Origin: Phycisphaerales bacterium
Lineage (GTDB): Bacteria; Planctomycetota; Phycisphaerae; Phycisphaerales; SM1A02
DNA length: 8,147 nt
Direction: 5' to 3'
Assembly: GCA_007127615.1 (NCBI GenBank)
Contig: SKZB01000353.1
Location: 1-8,147, forward strand
A model generated the notes under the pieces. That model was not told where the DNA came from and did no database searches. It saw nothing but the letters and a program-made list of their open reading frames with translations. Shown piece by piece: positions 1 through 5,492 of the stretch (position 1 is the stretch's first letter; each line of letters opens with the position of its first letter). A program made the translations under genes and the position numbers.

Positions 1-556
1 CTTCGCCACCGACGTTCATCAGCGCGACGCGGGGTTCCTTGACGTCGAGAATCTTGTTGGCGTAGACGTGTCCCATGACGCCGTACTCCGCAAGATGCTG
101 CGGCTTCGGCTCGATGTTCGCGCCAACGTCAATCACGACGATCGGACCGGCGAAGGTGGGGATGACCACGGCAATACCGGGTCGGGTCACGTGGGGCAGC
201 CGGCGCATGTACATCTGCGCGGCGGTGGCCATGGCGCCGGTGTTCCCGGCGGAGAGAATGACGTCCAGCCGATCCTCGGCCTTGGGGCTGCCCATACGGG
301 CGAGCATGGTGATGGAGGAATCCTGCTTGCTGCGCACGGCTTCGACAGGCGATTCACCCATACCGATTTCGTCCGGCGCATGCTGAATGACGATGCGATC
401 GTCCCGGCGCGATTCAACCGCCGGGCGGATGACCTCTTCGCGACCGACGAGAACGAGCTGGTCTTTCGGGCCGATACGATCAAGTGCCGCGAGCGCGCCG
501 TCAAGGATCGCCTGCGGGGCGTTGTCGCCGCCCATGACATCGACGCCGATCCGCAT
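1..556 (-). CDS. plsX: Phosphate acyltransferase PlsX, 5' part (3' end outside window)
   Basis: PlsX converts acyl-ACP and phosphate to acyl-phosphate, the donor used by PlsY in the first step of phosphatidate synthesis. It is a soluble, peripherally membrane-associated enzyme. The visible 185 codons begin MRIGVDVMGGDNAP, the family's N-terminal signature. They continue with VLVGREEVI, ESPVEAVRSK (about 70-80), LSAGNTGAMATA (about 100-111) and VVIDVGANIEPKP (about 141-153), all typical of PlsX. The full protein is usually about 330-340 residues, so roughly the last 150 are beyond the left edge. The ATG lies 3 nt after the rpmF stop, which indicates translational coupling; a weak GGAG lies about 12 nt upstream inside rpmF. 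The rpmF-plsX order is widespread in bacteria and strongly supports the call. No frame disruption is seen in the visible part. Confidence 0.96.
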   Translation of the reverse strand, partial: MRIGVDVMGGDNAPQAILDGALAALDRIGPKDQLVLVGREEVIRPAVESRRDDRIVIQHAPDEIGMGESPVEAVRSKQDSSITMLARMGSPKAEDRLDVILSAGNTGAMATAAQMYMRRLPHVTRPGIAVVIPTFAGPIVVIDVGANIEPKPQHLAEYGVMGHVYANKILDVKEPRVALMNVGGE

Positions 557-559
557 GGA

Positions 560-745
560 TCACTCGTCTCCGGTGGTCTTGATTTGAAGTCCGGGGCGGA
601 CGTAACCGCACGAAGTACACGCCGCGTGAGGACGCTTGGCCGAACCACAGCTCGGGCACATCACGCTCTGAACGGGCTTCAGTGCGTGATGCGAGCGACG
701 CTTGCGCTTGCGGCTGGGGGATGTGCGAAATGCTGGAACGGGCAT
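560..745 (-). CDS. rpmF: 50S ribosomal protein L32
   Basis: Structural protein of the large ribosomal subunit, 61 residues. The N-terminus is the usual basic segment ([17 protein letters not shown], residues 7-23), nearly identical to the L32 consensus. A zinc ribbon follows, with two CxxC pairs: Cys30/Cys33 and Cys43/Cys46. This is therefore the zinc-binding (C+) form, and not the zinc-independent paralogue made under zinc starvation. The second residue is Pro and residue 5 is Ala, small departures from the common MAVPKRRTS start. The start codon is preceded by AAGGG about 8 nt upstream. plsX begins 3 nt after the stop. No DUF177/YceD gene, the common upstream partner, is present; psuG lies upstream instead. 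Confidence 0.96.
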   Translation of the reverse strand: MPVPAFRTSPSRKRKRRSHHALKPVQSVMCPSCGSAKRPHAACTSCGYVRPGLQIKTTGDE

Positions 746-873
746 ATCTCGACCCTTGTGCCAAAGATCAGACTCGGGAATCCGCGGTCAACCGGTCTGG
801 CCGCGTTCCACCGGCCGCATGCCAGTCTCAGCCATGAAATCCGGCACCCACCGCGGCGGCGAAAAGAGCAGAC

Positions 874-902
874 ACTGTACGTTGCAAAGGAATTGATGTC
901 AA
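874..902 (-). promoter_or_regulatory. Sigma-70-type promoter of rpmF-plsX
   Basis: On the minus strand a consensus -35 TTGACA (902-897) is followed by a 17-nt spacer and TACAGT (879-874), which matches 4 of 6 bases of TATAAT. It lies 21 nt beyond the psuG stop codon, in a locally AT-richer patch of an otherwise GC-rich spacer. The predicted start site near 867 would give rpmF a leader of about 120 nt. The only inverted repeat seen in this leader is imperfect, pairing GGCCGGT with ACCGGTT using two G-U pairs. I see no terminator between psuG and this promoter, so read-through from psuG could add to rpmF expression. Confidence 0.75.
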
Positions 903-923
903 TCGTTCGGCCAGTTCGTACGG

Positions 924-1952
924 TCAGTCCTCGCCCGAACGGACTTCCCCGGTCGAGCCACGATCCGCCAGCGCGACCGCCACTTCCCCCGCGGTCCGGG
1001 CGTTCGCCGCCAGCAGCGCGAGGTTCGCCCGAAGCGTGCGGCCCTCGCTCTGGGCCGAGAGCACTTCCAGCAGGTACGGCGTCCGGGCCGGGCCCTCGAT
1101 CCCCGCCGCTGCGGCCGCCCATTCCGCTCCCTCGATCAGTGCGTCCAGTTCGACGGGGTCCATCGCCGCCTCGGCCGGGACCGGCCGGGTGAGCAGCACC
1201 CCCTCGCGCCGGCCGAGGGCCTGCCAGTGGGTTCGGCAGAGATCGGCCGCTTCCTGCGCGGTCGCCACCGCGCAACCGACCGTCAAACCGGGCCCGCCCA
1301 TCGTGAAGAACTGCGGGAACCACGAAGTCCCCAGCCCCAGGACCGGCACCGAAAGCGTTTCCAGCGCTTCGAGCGTGGCGGGCAGATCCAGAATCGACTT
1401 TGCGCCCGCGCAGACCACACACACCGGTGAGCGGGCCAGTTCAAACAGATCCGCCGAAATGTCCGGTTGCGCGGTCCAGCCCCGGTGCACGCCCCCGATC
1501 CCGCCGGTGGCAAAGACCCGGATCGGGGGCAGCGGGTTCCCGGCCCGGCGGCACGGCGCGAGACATCCGATCAACGTTGCCGCGACGGTCGTTCCGGCGG
1601 TCTCCTGATGGCTCAACGCCGCCGCCAGCCCGCTCGGGGAGACCTTGCCCGCCGATTCCTCCCGCGCCAGTGCATCGAGTTCTTCATCGCTCAGCCCGAT
1701 GCGCAGAACGCCGCGGATGACGGCAATGACCACCGGCACCGCGCCGGCGGCCCGCACCTGCCATTGCATCAACCGCACCGCCTCGAGATTCACCGGTTGA
1801 TCGGAGCGCCACTCCGGCGACTCCACGCCGACCGGTGGCGGATGAGGCGTGCGCGGCAGACCGGCGGTCAGCACCGCCGTTTCCAGCGCGACCACCGGTT
1901 TTCCATGAAGCAGCGCGGCTTCGATCTCGGGGTGAAGCTCGATCGGATTCAT
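924..1952 (-). CDS. psuG: Pseudouridine-5'-phosphate glycosidase
   Basis: PsuG (indigoidine synthase A-like family) reversibly splits pseudouridine 5'-phosphate into uracil and ribose 5-phosphate, a step in salvage of the modified nucleoside from RNA turnover. The 342-residue product keeps every catalytic position of the E. coli enzyme: Glu24 (KPVVALE), Lys103 (GKVSPSGL), His156 in FATGGIGGVHRG, Asp168 in DISAD and Lys185 in CVVCAGAKSILDL. Two stretches are longer than in E. coli: a Pro-rich insert at about 34-54 just after the active-site Glu loop, and about 12 residues near 131-143. The C-terminal part (TPYLLEVL, then LRANLALLAANARTAGEVA) is also family-typical. The start at 1952 was chosen because homology begins there; upstream codons in the same frame look non-coding. 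There is no Shine-Dalgarno, but TACACT lies 8 nt before ATG. The partner kinase gene psuK is not in the window. Confidence 0.93.
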   Translation of the reverse strand: MNPIELHPEIEAALLHGKPVVALETAVLTAGLPRTPHPPPVGVESPEWRSDQPVNLEAVRLMQWQVRAAGAVPVVIAVIRGVLRIGLSDEELDALAREESAGKVSPSGLAAALSHQETAGTTVAATLIGCLAPCRRAGNPLPPIRVFATGGIGGVHRGWTAQPDISADLFELARSPVCVVCAGAKSILDLPATLEALETLSVPVLGLGTSWFPQFFTMGGPGLTVGCAVATAQEAADLCRTHWQALGRREGVLLTRPVPAEAAMDPVELDALIEGAEWAAAAAGIEGPARTPYLLEVLSAQSEGRTLRANLALLAANARTAGEVAVALADRGSTGEVRSGED

Positions 1953-1960
1953 TCTGCCGC

Positions 1961-1966
1961 AGTGTA
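1961..1966 (-). promoter_or_regulatory. Possible -10 element for leaderless psuG mRNA
   Basis: TACACT on the minus strand ends 8 nt before the psuG ATG, so transcription would start at or within a base or two of the start codon. No Shine-Dalgarno is present, which fits a leaderless message. No recognisable -35 hexamer lies at 17 nt spacing, so support is only the -10 hexamer and its position. The gene could equally be co-transcribed from the small upstream gene. Confidence 0.35.
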
Positions 1967-1999
1967 CCCGCTGCCCCGCCCACGATCCCGTGCGCGTTT

Positions 2000-2209
2000 C
2001 TATCGACCGCGCCGCGTGCGGTACGCCCACCGGCCGAAATCGAGTATGGCGCGGCGGCGGGCGGCGCGATCGGGCATCTTTGACGGATCCGTCCCGAACG
2101 CCGTCTCGAAACGCCACTTCAGGTACGGATGATCCCGGCGAAACCGAACGCGCCAACCGAGACGAAGGAGTTCCCCGAGACCGCCGACCGTGTCGATCAG
2201 ATACCGCAT
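2000..2209 (-). CDS. Small basic hypothetical protein (69 aa)
   Basis: I do not recognise a named family. The 69-residue product is strongly basic, especially in its C-terminal half (RAARRRA, then YRTRRGR at the end), and has aromatic anchors in HPYLKWRFETAFG (about 27-39) and FGRWAYR. The N-terminal 20 residues could form an amphipathic or weakly hydrophobic helix. No signal peptide or cysteine pair is seen. It is on the same strand as psuG and ends 47 nt before it, so the two could share a transcript. The alternative frames here are low-complexity Arg/Pro/Gly shadows, whereas this one has a protein-like residue mix. Its style resembles small conserved proteins of planctomycete genomes (an impression, not a match). 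A -10-like TAAGAT lies 9 nt before ATG and there is no Shine-Dalgarno. It could still be a chance ORF. Confidence 0.55.
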   Translation of the reverse strand: MRYLIDTVGGLGELLRLGWRVRFRRDHPYLKWRFETAFGTDPSKMPDRAARRRAILDFGRWAYRTRRGR

Positions 2210-2218
2210 GATTGTGCC

Positions 2219-2224
2219 ATCTTA
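2219..2224 (-). promoter_or_regulatory. Possible -10 element before the small basic ORF
   Basis: TAAGAT on the minus strand lies 9 nt before the ATG at 2209, within the divergent spacer shared with the radical SAM gene. No good -35 is found at 17-19 nt. Its position matches that of the -10-like hexamers before psuG, arsS and nuoH. Confidence 0.3.
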
Positions 2225-2259
2225 CCGGCAGGTCCGGCCGTCGCCATCACGATCGAAGC

Positions 2260-2288
2260 GTGACGATCGCCCGGCACGTCCCTACCAT
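2260..2288 (+). promoter_or_regulatory. Candidate leaderless promoter of the ArsS-like gene
   Basis: GTGACG (2260-2265, 4 of 6 bases of TTGACA), a 17-nt spacer and TACCAT (2283-2288, 4 of 6 of TATAAT) precede the ATG at 2295. The -10 ends 6 nt before the start codon, which places the predicted transcription start on the A of ATG. No Shine-Dalgarno is present in the 20 nt before the start, consistent with a leaderless mRNA. Confidence 0.45.
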
Positions 2289-2294
2289 GCTCCC

Positions 2295-3302
2295 ATGAGT
2301 TCCGTGCAACTGCCCGTGGTCACCGATCGCCCCTTCCGGGCGGAGTTCGAAGCCGAGCTGACCGCGGCCGGATCCATCCCCACATTGCAGATCAACATCG
2401 GCTACGTCTGCAATCTGGCGTGTTTTCACTGCCACGTGGAATCCTCTCCCGCGCGCACCGCGCCGGGGGAGAACATGGATGAACCCACCGCTCGCCGCGT
2501 CCTGGCGTGGGCCCTCGCGCAGCCGGAGATTGAAACCGTCGATCTGACCGGGGGCAGTCCGGAGATGAACCGGAACTTCCGGTGGATGGTCGAGGCAATC
2601 CGCGCCTCCGGCCGCACGGTCATGGACCGGTGCAATCCCACGGTCATCACCCACCGGGATCGCCGGACCGGCGCGACGTATGACTGGATACCCGCCTTTC
2701 TGGCGGAAAACCGGGTTCACGTCGTCGCGTCCATGCCGTGCTACCTCGAAGACAATGTCGACCGGCAGCGCGGTCGCGGCGCGTACAACCGTTCCGTCGA
2801 GGGGTTGCGCCGGCTCAACGAACTCGGCTACGGCACGGATCCGGCCCTCGAGCTCACTCTGGTCTACAACCCGAACGGCCCGCATCTGCCCCCGCCGGAA
2901 GAGGAACTGGAAGAGGACTATCGACGTGAACTCAAGGATCGTTTCGGCCTCGTGTTCACGCGCCTCTGGACGATCACGAACATGCCGATCAAGCGTTGGC
3001 GGCACCAGCTCGAACGTGATGACCAGATCGGGGCGTACATGGATCTTCTGATCAACGCCTTCAATCCCGCCACGATCGAGGGGTTGATGTGCCGCCATCA
3101 GATCAACATTGATCCACAGGGAAGACCGTTCGATTGCGATTTCAACCAGGCCCTGGATCTGCCCACACCGGGCGGCCGGGGGCGATTCATCTGGGAGTAC
3201 GAGATGGATGAGCTGCGTTCGCGGCGCATCGCCACGGCCGATCACTGCTACGGCTGCACCGCCGGCGCGGGAAGCAGTTGCGGCGGCGCGCTCGAATCGT
3301 AG
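2295..3302 (+). CDS. arsS: ArsS-type radical SAM / Cys-rich protein
   Basis: A 335-residue radical SAM enzyme of the family first described as radical SAM/Cys-rich with a C-terminal DUF3641 domain. Members encoded beside arsM are named ArsS and are linked to arsenosugar synthesis. Seen here: the 4Fe-4S/SAM motif CxxxCxxC (Cys39, Cys43, Cys46), the SAM-contacting DLTGGSPE (83-90), MDRCN (110-114), SMPCY with Cys149, VDRQRGRG (155-162), TITNMPIKRW, MCRH (Cys266), FDCDFNQ (Cys281) and the closing CYGCTAGAGSSCGGAL (Cys318, 321, 329). In some relatives a C-terminal position is selenocysteine; all codons here are TGC, so this is the all-Cys form. ATG 2295 is chosen because family similarity starts soon after it and the upstream codons look non-coding. 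No arsM or other arsenic gene is visible, so the family is secure but the arsenosugar role is an inference. Confidence 0.9.
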   Translation: MSSVQLPVVTDRPFRAEFEAELTAAGSIPTLQINIGYVCNLACFHCHVESSPARTAPGENMDEPTARRVLAWALAQPEIETVDLTGGSPEMNRNFRWMVEAIRASGRTVMDRCNPTVITHRDRRTGATYDWIPAFLAENRVHVVASMPCYLEDNVDRQRGRGAYNRSVEGLRRLNELGYGTDPALELTLVYNPNGPHLPPPEEELEEDYRRELKDRFGLVFTRLWTITNMPIKRWRHQLERDDQIGAYMDLLINAFNPATIEGLMCRHQINIDPQGRPFDCDFNQALDLPTPGGRGRFIWEYEMDELRSRRIATADHCYGCTAGAGSSCGGALES

Positions 3303-3377
3303 TCAGGATTGACTTGCCAGGATCGCGTTCGCGCGCCACACTGCGTATTGAAGAATCACAGATTTTCTTGGACGAAC

Positions 3378-3403
3378 GGGAAAACTTCCGCTACAGTTTT
3401 CTC
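3378..3403 (+). repeat. AT-rich inverted repeat downstream of arsS
   Basis: GAAAACT (3380-3386) and AGTTTTC (3395-3401) are perfect inverted copies with an 8-nt loop. A G-U and a G-C pair extend the stem to 9 bp. A second AGTTTTCT at 3416-3423 begins 21 nt after the one at 3395 and could pair with the same left arm, giving two mutually exclusive folds. A TTTTCT copy also occurs at 3363-3368. The patch is clearly less GC-rich than the flanking genes. Confidence 0.45.
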
Positions 3404-3450
3404 AACGAAGCGCAAAGTTTTCTTTCGCATCTTTCGATGAACTGAGAATG

Positions 3451-3494
3451 CAGACGCCGATCGACGCTCCGACCCGATCGGCGTCTGTTCTTTT
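3451..3494 (+). terminator. Intrinsic terminator, perfect 13-bp stem
   Basis: CAGACGCCGATCG (3451-3463) and CGATCGGCGTCTG (3475-3487) form a perfect 13-bp stem with an 11-nt loop. TTCTTTT (3488-3494) follows at once. This is a textbook rho-independent terminator for plus-strand transcription. It lies 148 nt after the arsS stop, an unusually long gap, so it may end either a long arsS 3' UTR or a separate small RNA. In the opposite direction the stem is followed by CATTCTCAG, so it is a poor terminator for nuoH. Confidence 0.85.
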
Positions 3495-3526
3495 GCGCGG
3501 TGCGACGGCCTCATCGTCAACGCCGA

Positions 3527-3547
3527 CCGGCGCGAATTGCGCGCCGG
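3527..3547 (-). repeat. GC-rich hairpin downstream of nuoH
   Basis: CCGGCGCG (3527-3534) and CGCGCCGG (3540-3547) are perfect inverted repeats with a 5-nt loop, 46 nt past the nuoH stop. There is no T tract on either strand, so it is not a canonical intrinsic terminator. It could protect the 3' end of nuoH mRNA or be chance in GC-rich sequence. Confidence 0.3.
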
Positions 3548-3593
3548 CGGCCGGCGGTTCGGATCGTGCTACTCGTCGTGCTAAGAATTGGTC

Positions 3594-4853
3594 CTACGGA
3601 TTTTTACCCGGCAGACCCGCGGCGCCCGTGCCGGCATCACCTTCACGCAACGGACTGAAGCGGCTGCCGATGAGCGGCACGCGGTGATTCGGATCGGCCT
3701 GCTTCGGCAGGAACGGATACAGCAGGTAGAGGCCGATGATGATCGCCAGCGAAATCAGCCACATGAAACTGGTCCAGCCCATGAACACCGCGAACGAGGT
3801 GGCGAGCAGCACAATCAGCGCGGTGGGAATCATGGCTTCCCACGCCAGACGCATGAGCTGATCGAAGCGGAAACGCGGCAATGTCCAGCGGATCATCATC
3901 GTCAGGAAGATCAGGATGAACACCTTGCCGAGCACGACCGCGACCTGCAGCAGGATCATGAGGATTCCGCCGCCGGCCGGAAGATCCCATCCGAAGAACG
4001 GGTTCAGCGACCAGCCGCCCATGAAGAGCAGCACGAAGAACGCGGAGCCGAATACCAGGTTCGTGTACTCACCGAGGAAGAACAGCGCCCACTTCATCGA
4101 GGAGTACTCGGTGTGCCATCCGCCGACCAGTTCCTGTTCGGCTTCGGCGAGATCGAACGGCGCCCGGTTCGCTTCCGTGAGCAGGCAGGTGTAGAAAAGC
4201 AGGGCGGCGATCGGCTGGTGGACCAGGAACCACTGTCCCTCGAGTTGCTGCCCGATGATCTCATCGCCGCGCACCGCGCCGGTCATGAGGACGACCGTGA
4301 GCAGGGCGATGCCCATCGGAATCTCGTAGCTGATCATCTGCGCCCCGGCGCGCAGACCGCCGAGAAAGGAATACTTGTTGTTGGATGCCCATCCACCGAG
4401 CGTGATGCCGTACACGCCGAGCGATGTCGCCGCGAGCAGATACACGATGCCGATGTGAACGTCGGCGCCCATGATCTTCACTTCGTGACCGGCGATGCCG
4501 AGCGTTTCGGCGAAGGGGATCGTCGAGGTGTCCAGCACGCCCGCCCAGGGAATGATGGCGAAGGCGATCAACGCCGGCATGACCGTGAGCACCGGGGCGA
4601 GGATGAAGAGCGCCTTGTCCACGCCCCGGGGGATGAATTCTTCCTTCACGAGCAATTTCAGACCGTCCGCAATCGGCTGCAGCAGCCCCAGCGGACCGGT
4701 CCGGTTCGGCCCCACGCGATCCTGCACCCACGAAGCGACCTTGCGCTCGAGCAGAATGAGGTACGCCCCCGCCCCGAGGGCGAGATGAATCATCACGAGA
4801 ATCGTGATCATCGAGGTGACGAACTGCGGCGTGATAAACTCGGGAATCGACAT
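3594..4853 (-). CDS. nuoH: NADH-quinone oxidoreductase subunit H
   Basis: NuoH (ND1) is the membrane subunit of respiratory complex I that, with NuoB and NuoD, forms the quinone-binding site and begins the proton path. The 419-residue product has about nine hydrophobic segments. It carries the family signatures LLERKV (34-39) followed by DRVGPNR (45-51), LLQPIADGLKLLVKE (57-71), SFLGGLRAGAQMISYEIPMG (162-181), and the acidic loop EANRAPFDLAEAEQELVGG (227-245) running into WHTEYSSMKWALFF (246-259). IRWTLPRFRFDQLMRLAWE is near the C-terminal end. It is longer than E. coli NuoH, mainly through a hydrophilic Gly/Pro-ended tail. The ATG at 4853 sits directly before the family's N-terminal helix. 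No Shine-Dalgarno is present, but TACACT lies 9 nt upstream within a palindrome. No other nuo gene adjoins it: a DUF6941-like gene is upstream and arsS converges downstream. Confidence 0.96.
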   Translation of the reverse strand: MSIPEFITPQFVTSMITILVMIHLALGAGAYLILLERKVASWVQDRVGPNRTGPLGLLQPIADGLKLLVKEEFIPRGVDKALFILAPVLTVMPALIAFAIIPWAGVLDTSTIPFAETLGIAGHEVKIMGADVHIGIVYLLAATSLGVYGITLGGWASNNKYSFLGGLRAGAQMISYEIPMGIALLTVVLMTGAVRGDEIIGQQLEGQWFLVHQPIAALLFYTCLLTEANRAPFDLAEAEQELVGGWHTEYSSMKWALFFLGEYTNLVFGSAFFVLLFMGGWSLNPFFGWDLPAGGGILMILLQVAVVLGKVFILIFLTMMIRWTLPRFRFDQLMRLAWEAMIPTALIVLLATSFAVFMGWTSFMWLISLAIIIGLYLLYPFLPKQADPNHRVPLIGSRFSPLREGDAGTGAAGLPGKNP

Positions 4854-4855
4854 GG

Positions 4856-4874
4856 GGCCGATAGTGTATCGGCC
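4856..4874 (-). promoter_or_regulatory. 19-bp palindrome over the -10-like element of nuoH
   Basis: GGCCGATA and TATCGGCC form perfect 8-bp arms around a 3-nt centre, ending 2 nt before the nuoH ATG. On the minus strand TACACT (4868-4863) lies at its middle, at the distance expected for a leaderless promoter -10. A protein bound here would block transcription, so it looks like an operator. If nuoH is instead read from an upstream promoter, the same sequence would fold into a hairpin beside the start codon. No convincing -35 hexamer is seen. Confidence 0.4.
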
Positions 4875-4976
4875 ACCGGCCCTCCCGGCGAGAGGCGCCG
4901 ACCGATCCCGCCGACCGGCCCGGGGCCACGGCCGCTTCCGTCAGGCCCGTGAAACCCGCGAACAAAGACGTTCTCC

Positions 4977-5002
4977 GCGCCGGCAAACGCCACCGCCGGC
5001 GC
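4977..5002 (-). repeat. Inverted repeat abutting the DUF6941-like gene's stop
   Basis: GCGCCGGC (4977-4984) and GCCGGCGC (4995-5002) pair perfectly over 8 bp with a 10-nt loop, starting directly after the stop codon on the minus strand. No T tract follows, so it is at best a weak terminator or a 3'-stabilising hairpin. The remaining 120 nt up to nuoH hold only the nuoH palindrome. Confidence 0.3.
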
Positions 5003-5434
5003 TCAGCCCGGCTCCGGCGCCTCGCCCCCGCCCGGTTGTTGCTGCGGGGGCTTGACGATTCCCACGTACAGCGGCACCTGGGTCAGAATCGCATCGCTGC
5101 TCTGCAGCATCACCCAGTGCTTGCCGGTCTTCTTGAACGGAAGCTGCCGCACCACCACCCGCCGGGCCATTACGTCCAGCGGACTCTTGGCTTTGATCGG
5201 TCCGCCCATATCCATCAACAGGTCGCCGTCCGCGTGCTCGATCCGCAGGCGCAGATCGGTCGGCTGGGTGATGTTGGTCACCTGGAAGAAGATCTCCATG
5301 TGATCGTACTGCCGCGGCAGCGCCGGAAAGCCGATCGTGCTGAAGATTCCGGAAACGATCCATTTGCCCGAATGGCGGTCGTGGTACACGCGATCGGCAA
5401 CCAGCAGCGCGAGCGGGGTCGGCGGTTCAACCAT
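5003..5434 (-). CDS. DUF6941-like protein of unknown function
   Basis: A 143-residue soluble protein with no signal peptide or membrane segment. The start region PLALLVADRVYHDRHSGKW followed by IVSGIFSTI resembles a family of small beta-rich bacterial proteins (DUF6941) whose members begin with a similar ADRV...GK...GIF pattern. Later parts fit a beta-sandwich: a strand pair ending DLRLRIEH, a central PLDV, then KTGKHWVMLQSSDAILTQ and PLYVGIV. The last 15 residues are a Pro/Gln/Gly-rich tail. No function is known to me and no catalytic residues stand out. ATG 5434 is preferred over the in-frame ATG at 5473 because AGGAGG lies 10 nt upstream of it and the added residues are not family-like. 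It begins 58 nt after pepC on the same strand, so the two may be co-transcribed, though a functional link is not evident. Confidence 0.8.
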   Translation of the reverse strand: MVEPPTPLALLVADRVYHDRHSGKWIVSGIFSTIGFPALPRQYDHMEIFFQVTNITQPTDLRLRIEHADGDLLMDMGGPIKAKSPLDVMARRVVVRQLPFKKTGKHWVMLQSSDAILTQVPLYVGIVKPPQQQPGGGEAPEPG

Positions 5435-5444
5435 CGGGCTCTCT

Positions 5445-5450
5445 CCTCCT
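5445..5450 (-). promoter_or_regulatory. Shine-Dalgarno deciding the DUF6941-like start
   Basis: AGGAGG on the minus strand lies 10 nt before the ATG at 5434, within a longer GA-rich run. It falls inside the coding frame of the alternative upstream ATG at 5473, which has no such site, so it supports the shorter protein. Confidence 0.7.
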
Positions 5451-5492
5451 GCAACATCCCGGGAAGGGACCAAACGATCTTCTCCGATCGCA

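Noticed and set aside
68..1192. Long plus-strand open frame opposite plsX, rpmF and psuG (374 codons)
   Set aside because: It runs antisense through three recognisable genes, becomes Arg/Pro/Ser low-complexity at its end and resembles no protein family; a GC-rich shadow.
2247..3245. 332-codon minus-strand frame opposite the radical SAM gene
   Set aside because: It is a shadow of arsS; composition is random-like and no motif is present.
3588..4952. 454-codon plus-strand frame opposite nuoH
   Set aside because: It is antisense to a complete, signature-bearing NuoH. Its His/Arg/Glu/Gln-rich residues are what the reverse complement of hydrophobic codons gives.
4808..4993. Minus-strand frame between the DUF6941-like gene and nuoH
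   Set aside because: It overlaps the nuoH start in another frame, is Gly/Pro/Arg/Ser-rich and has no ribosome-binding site.
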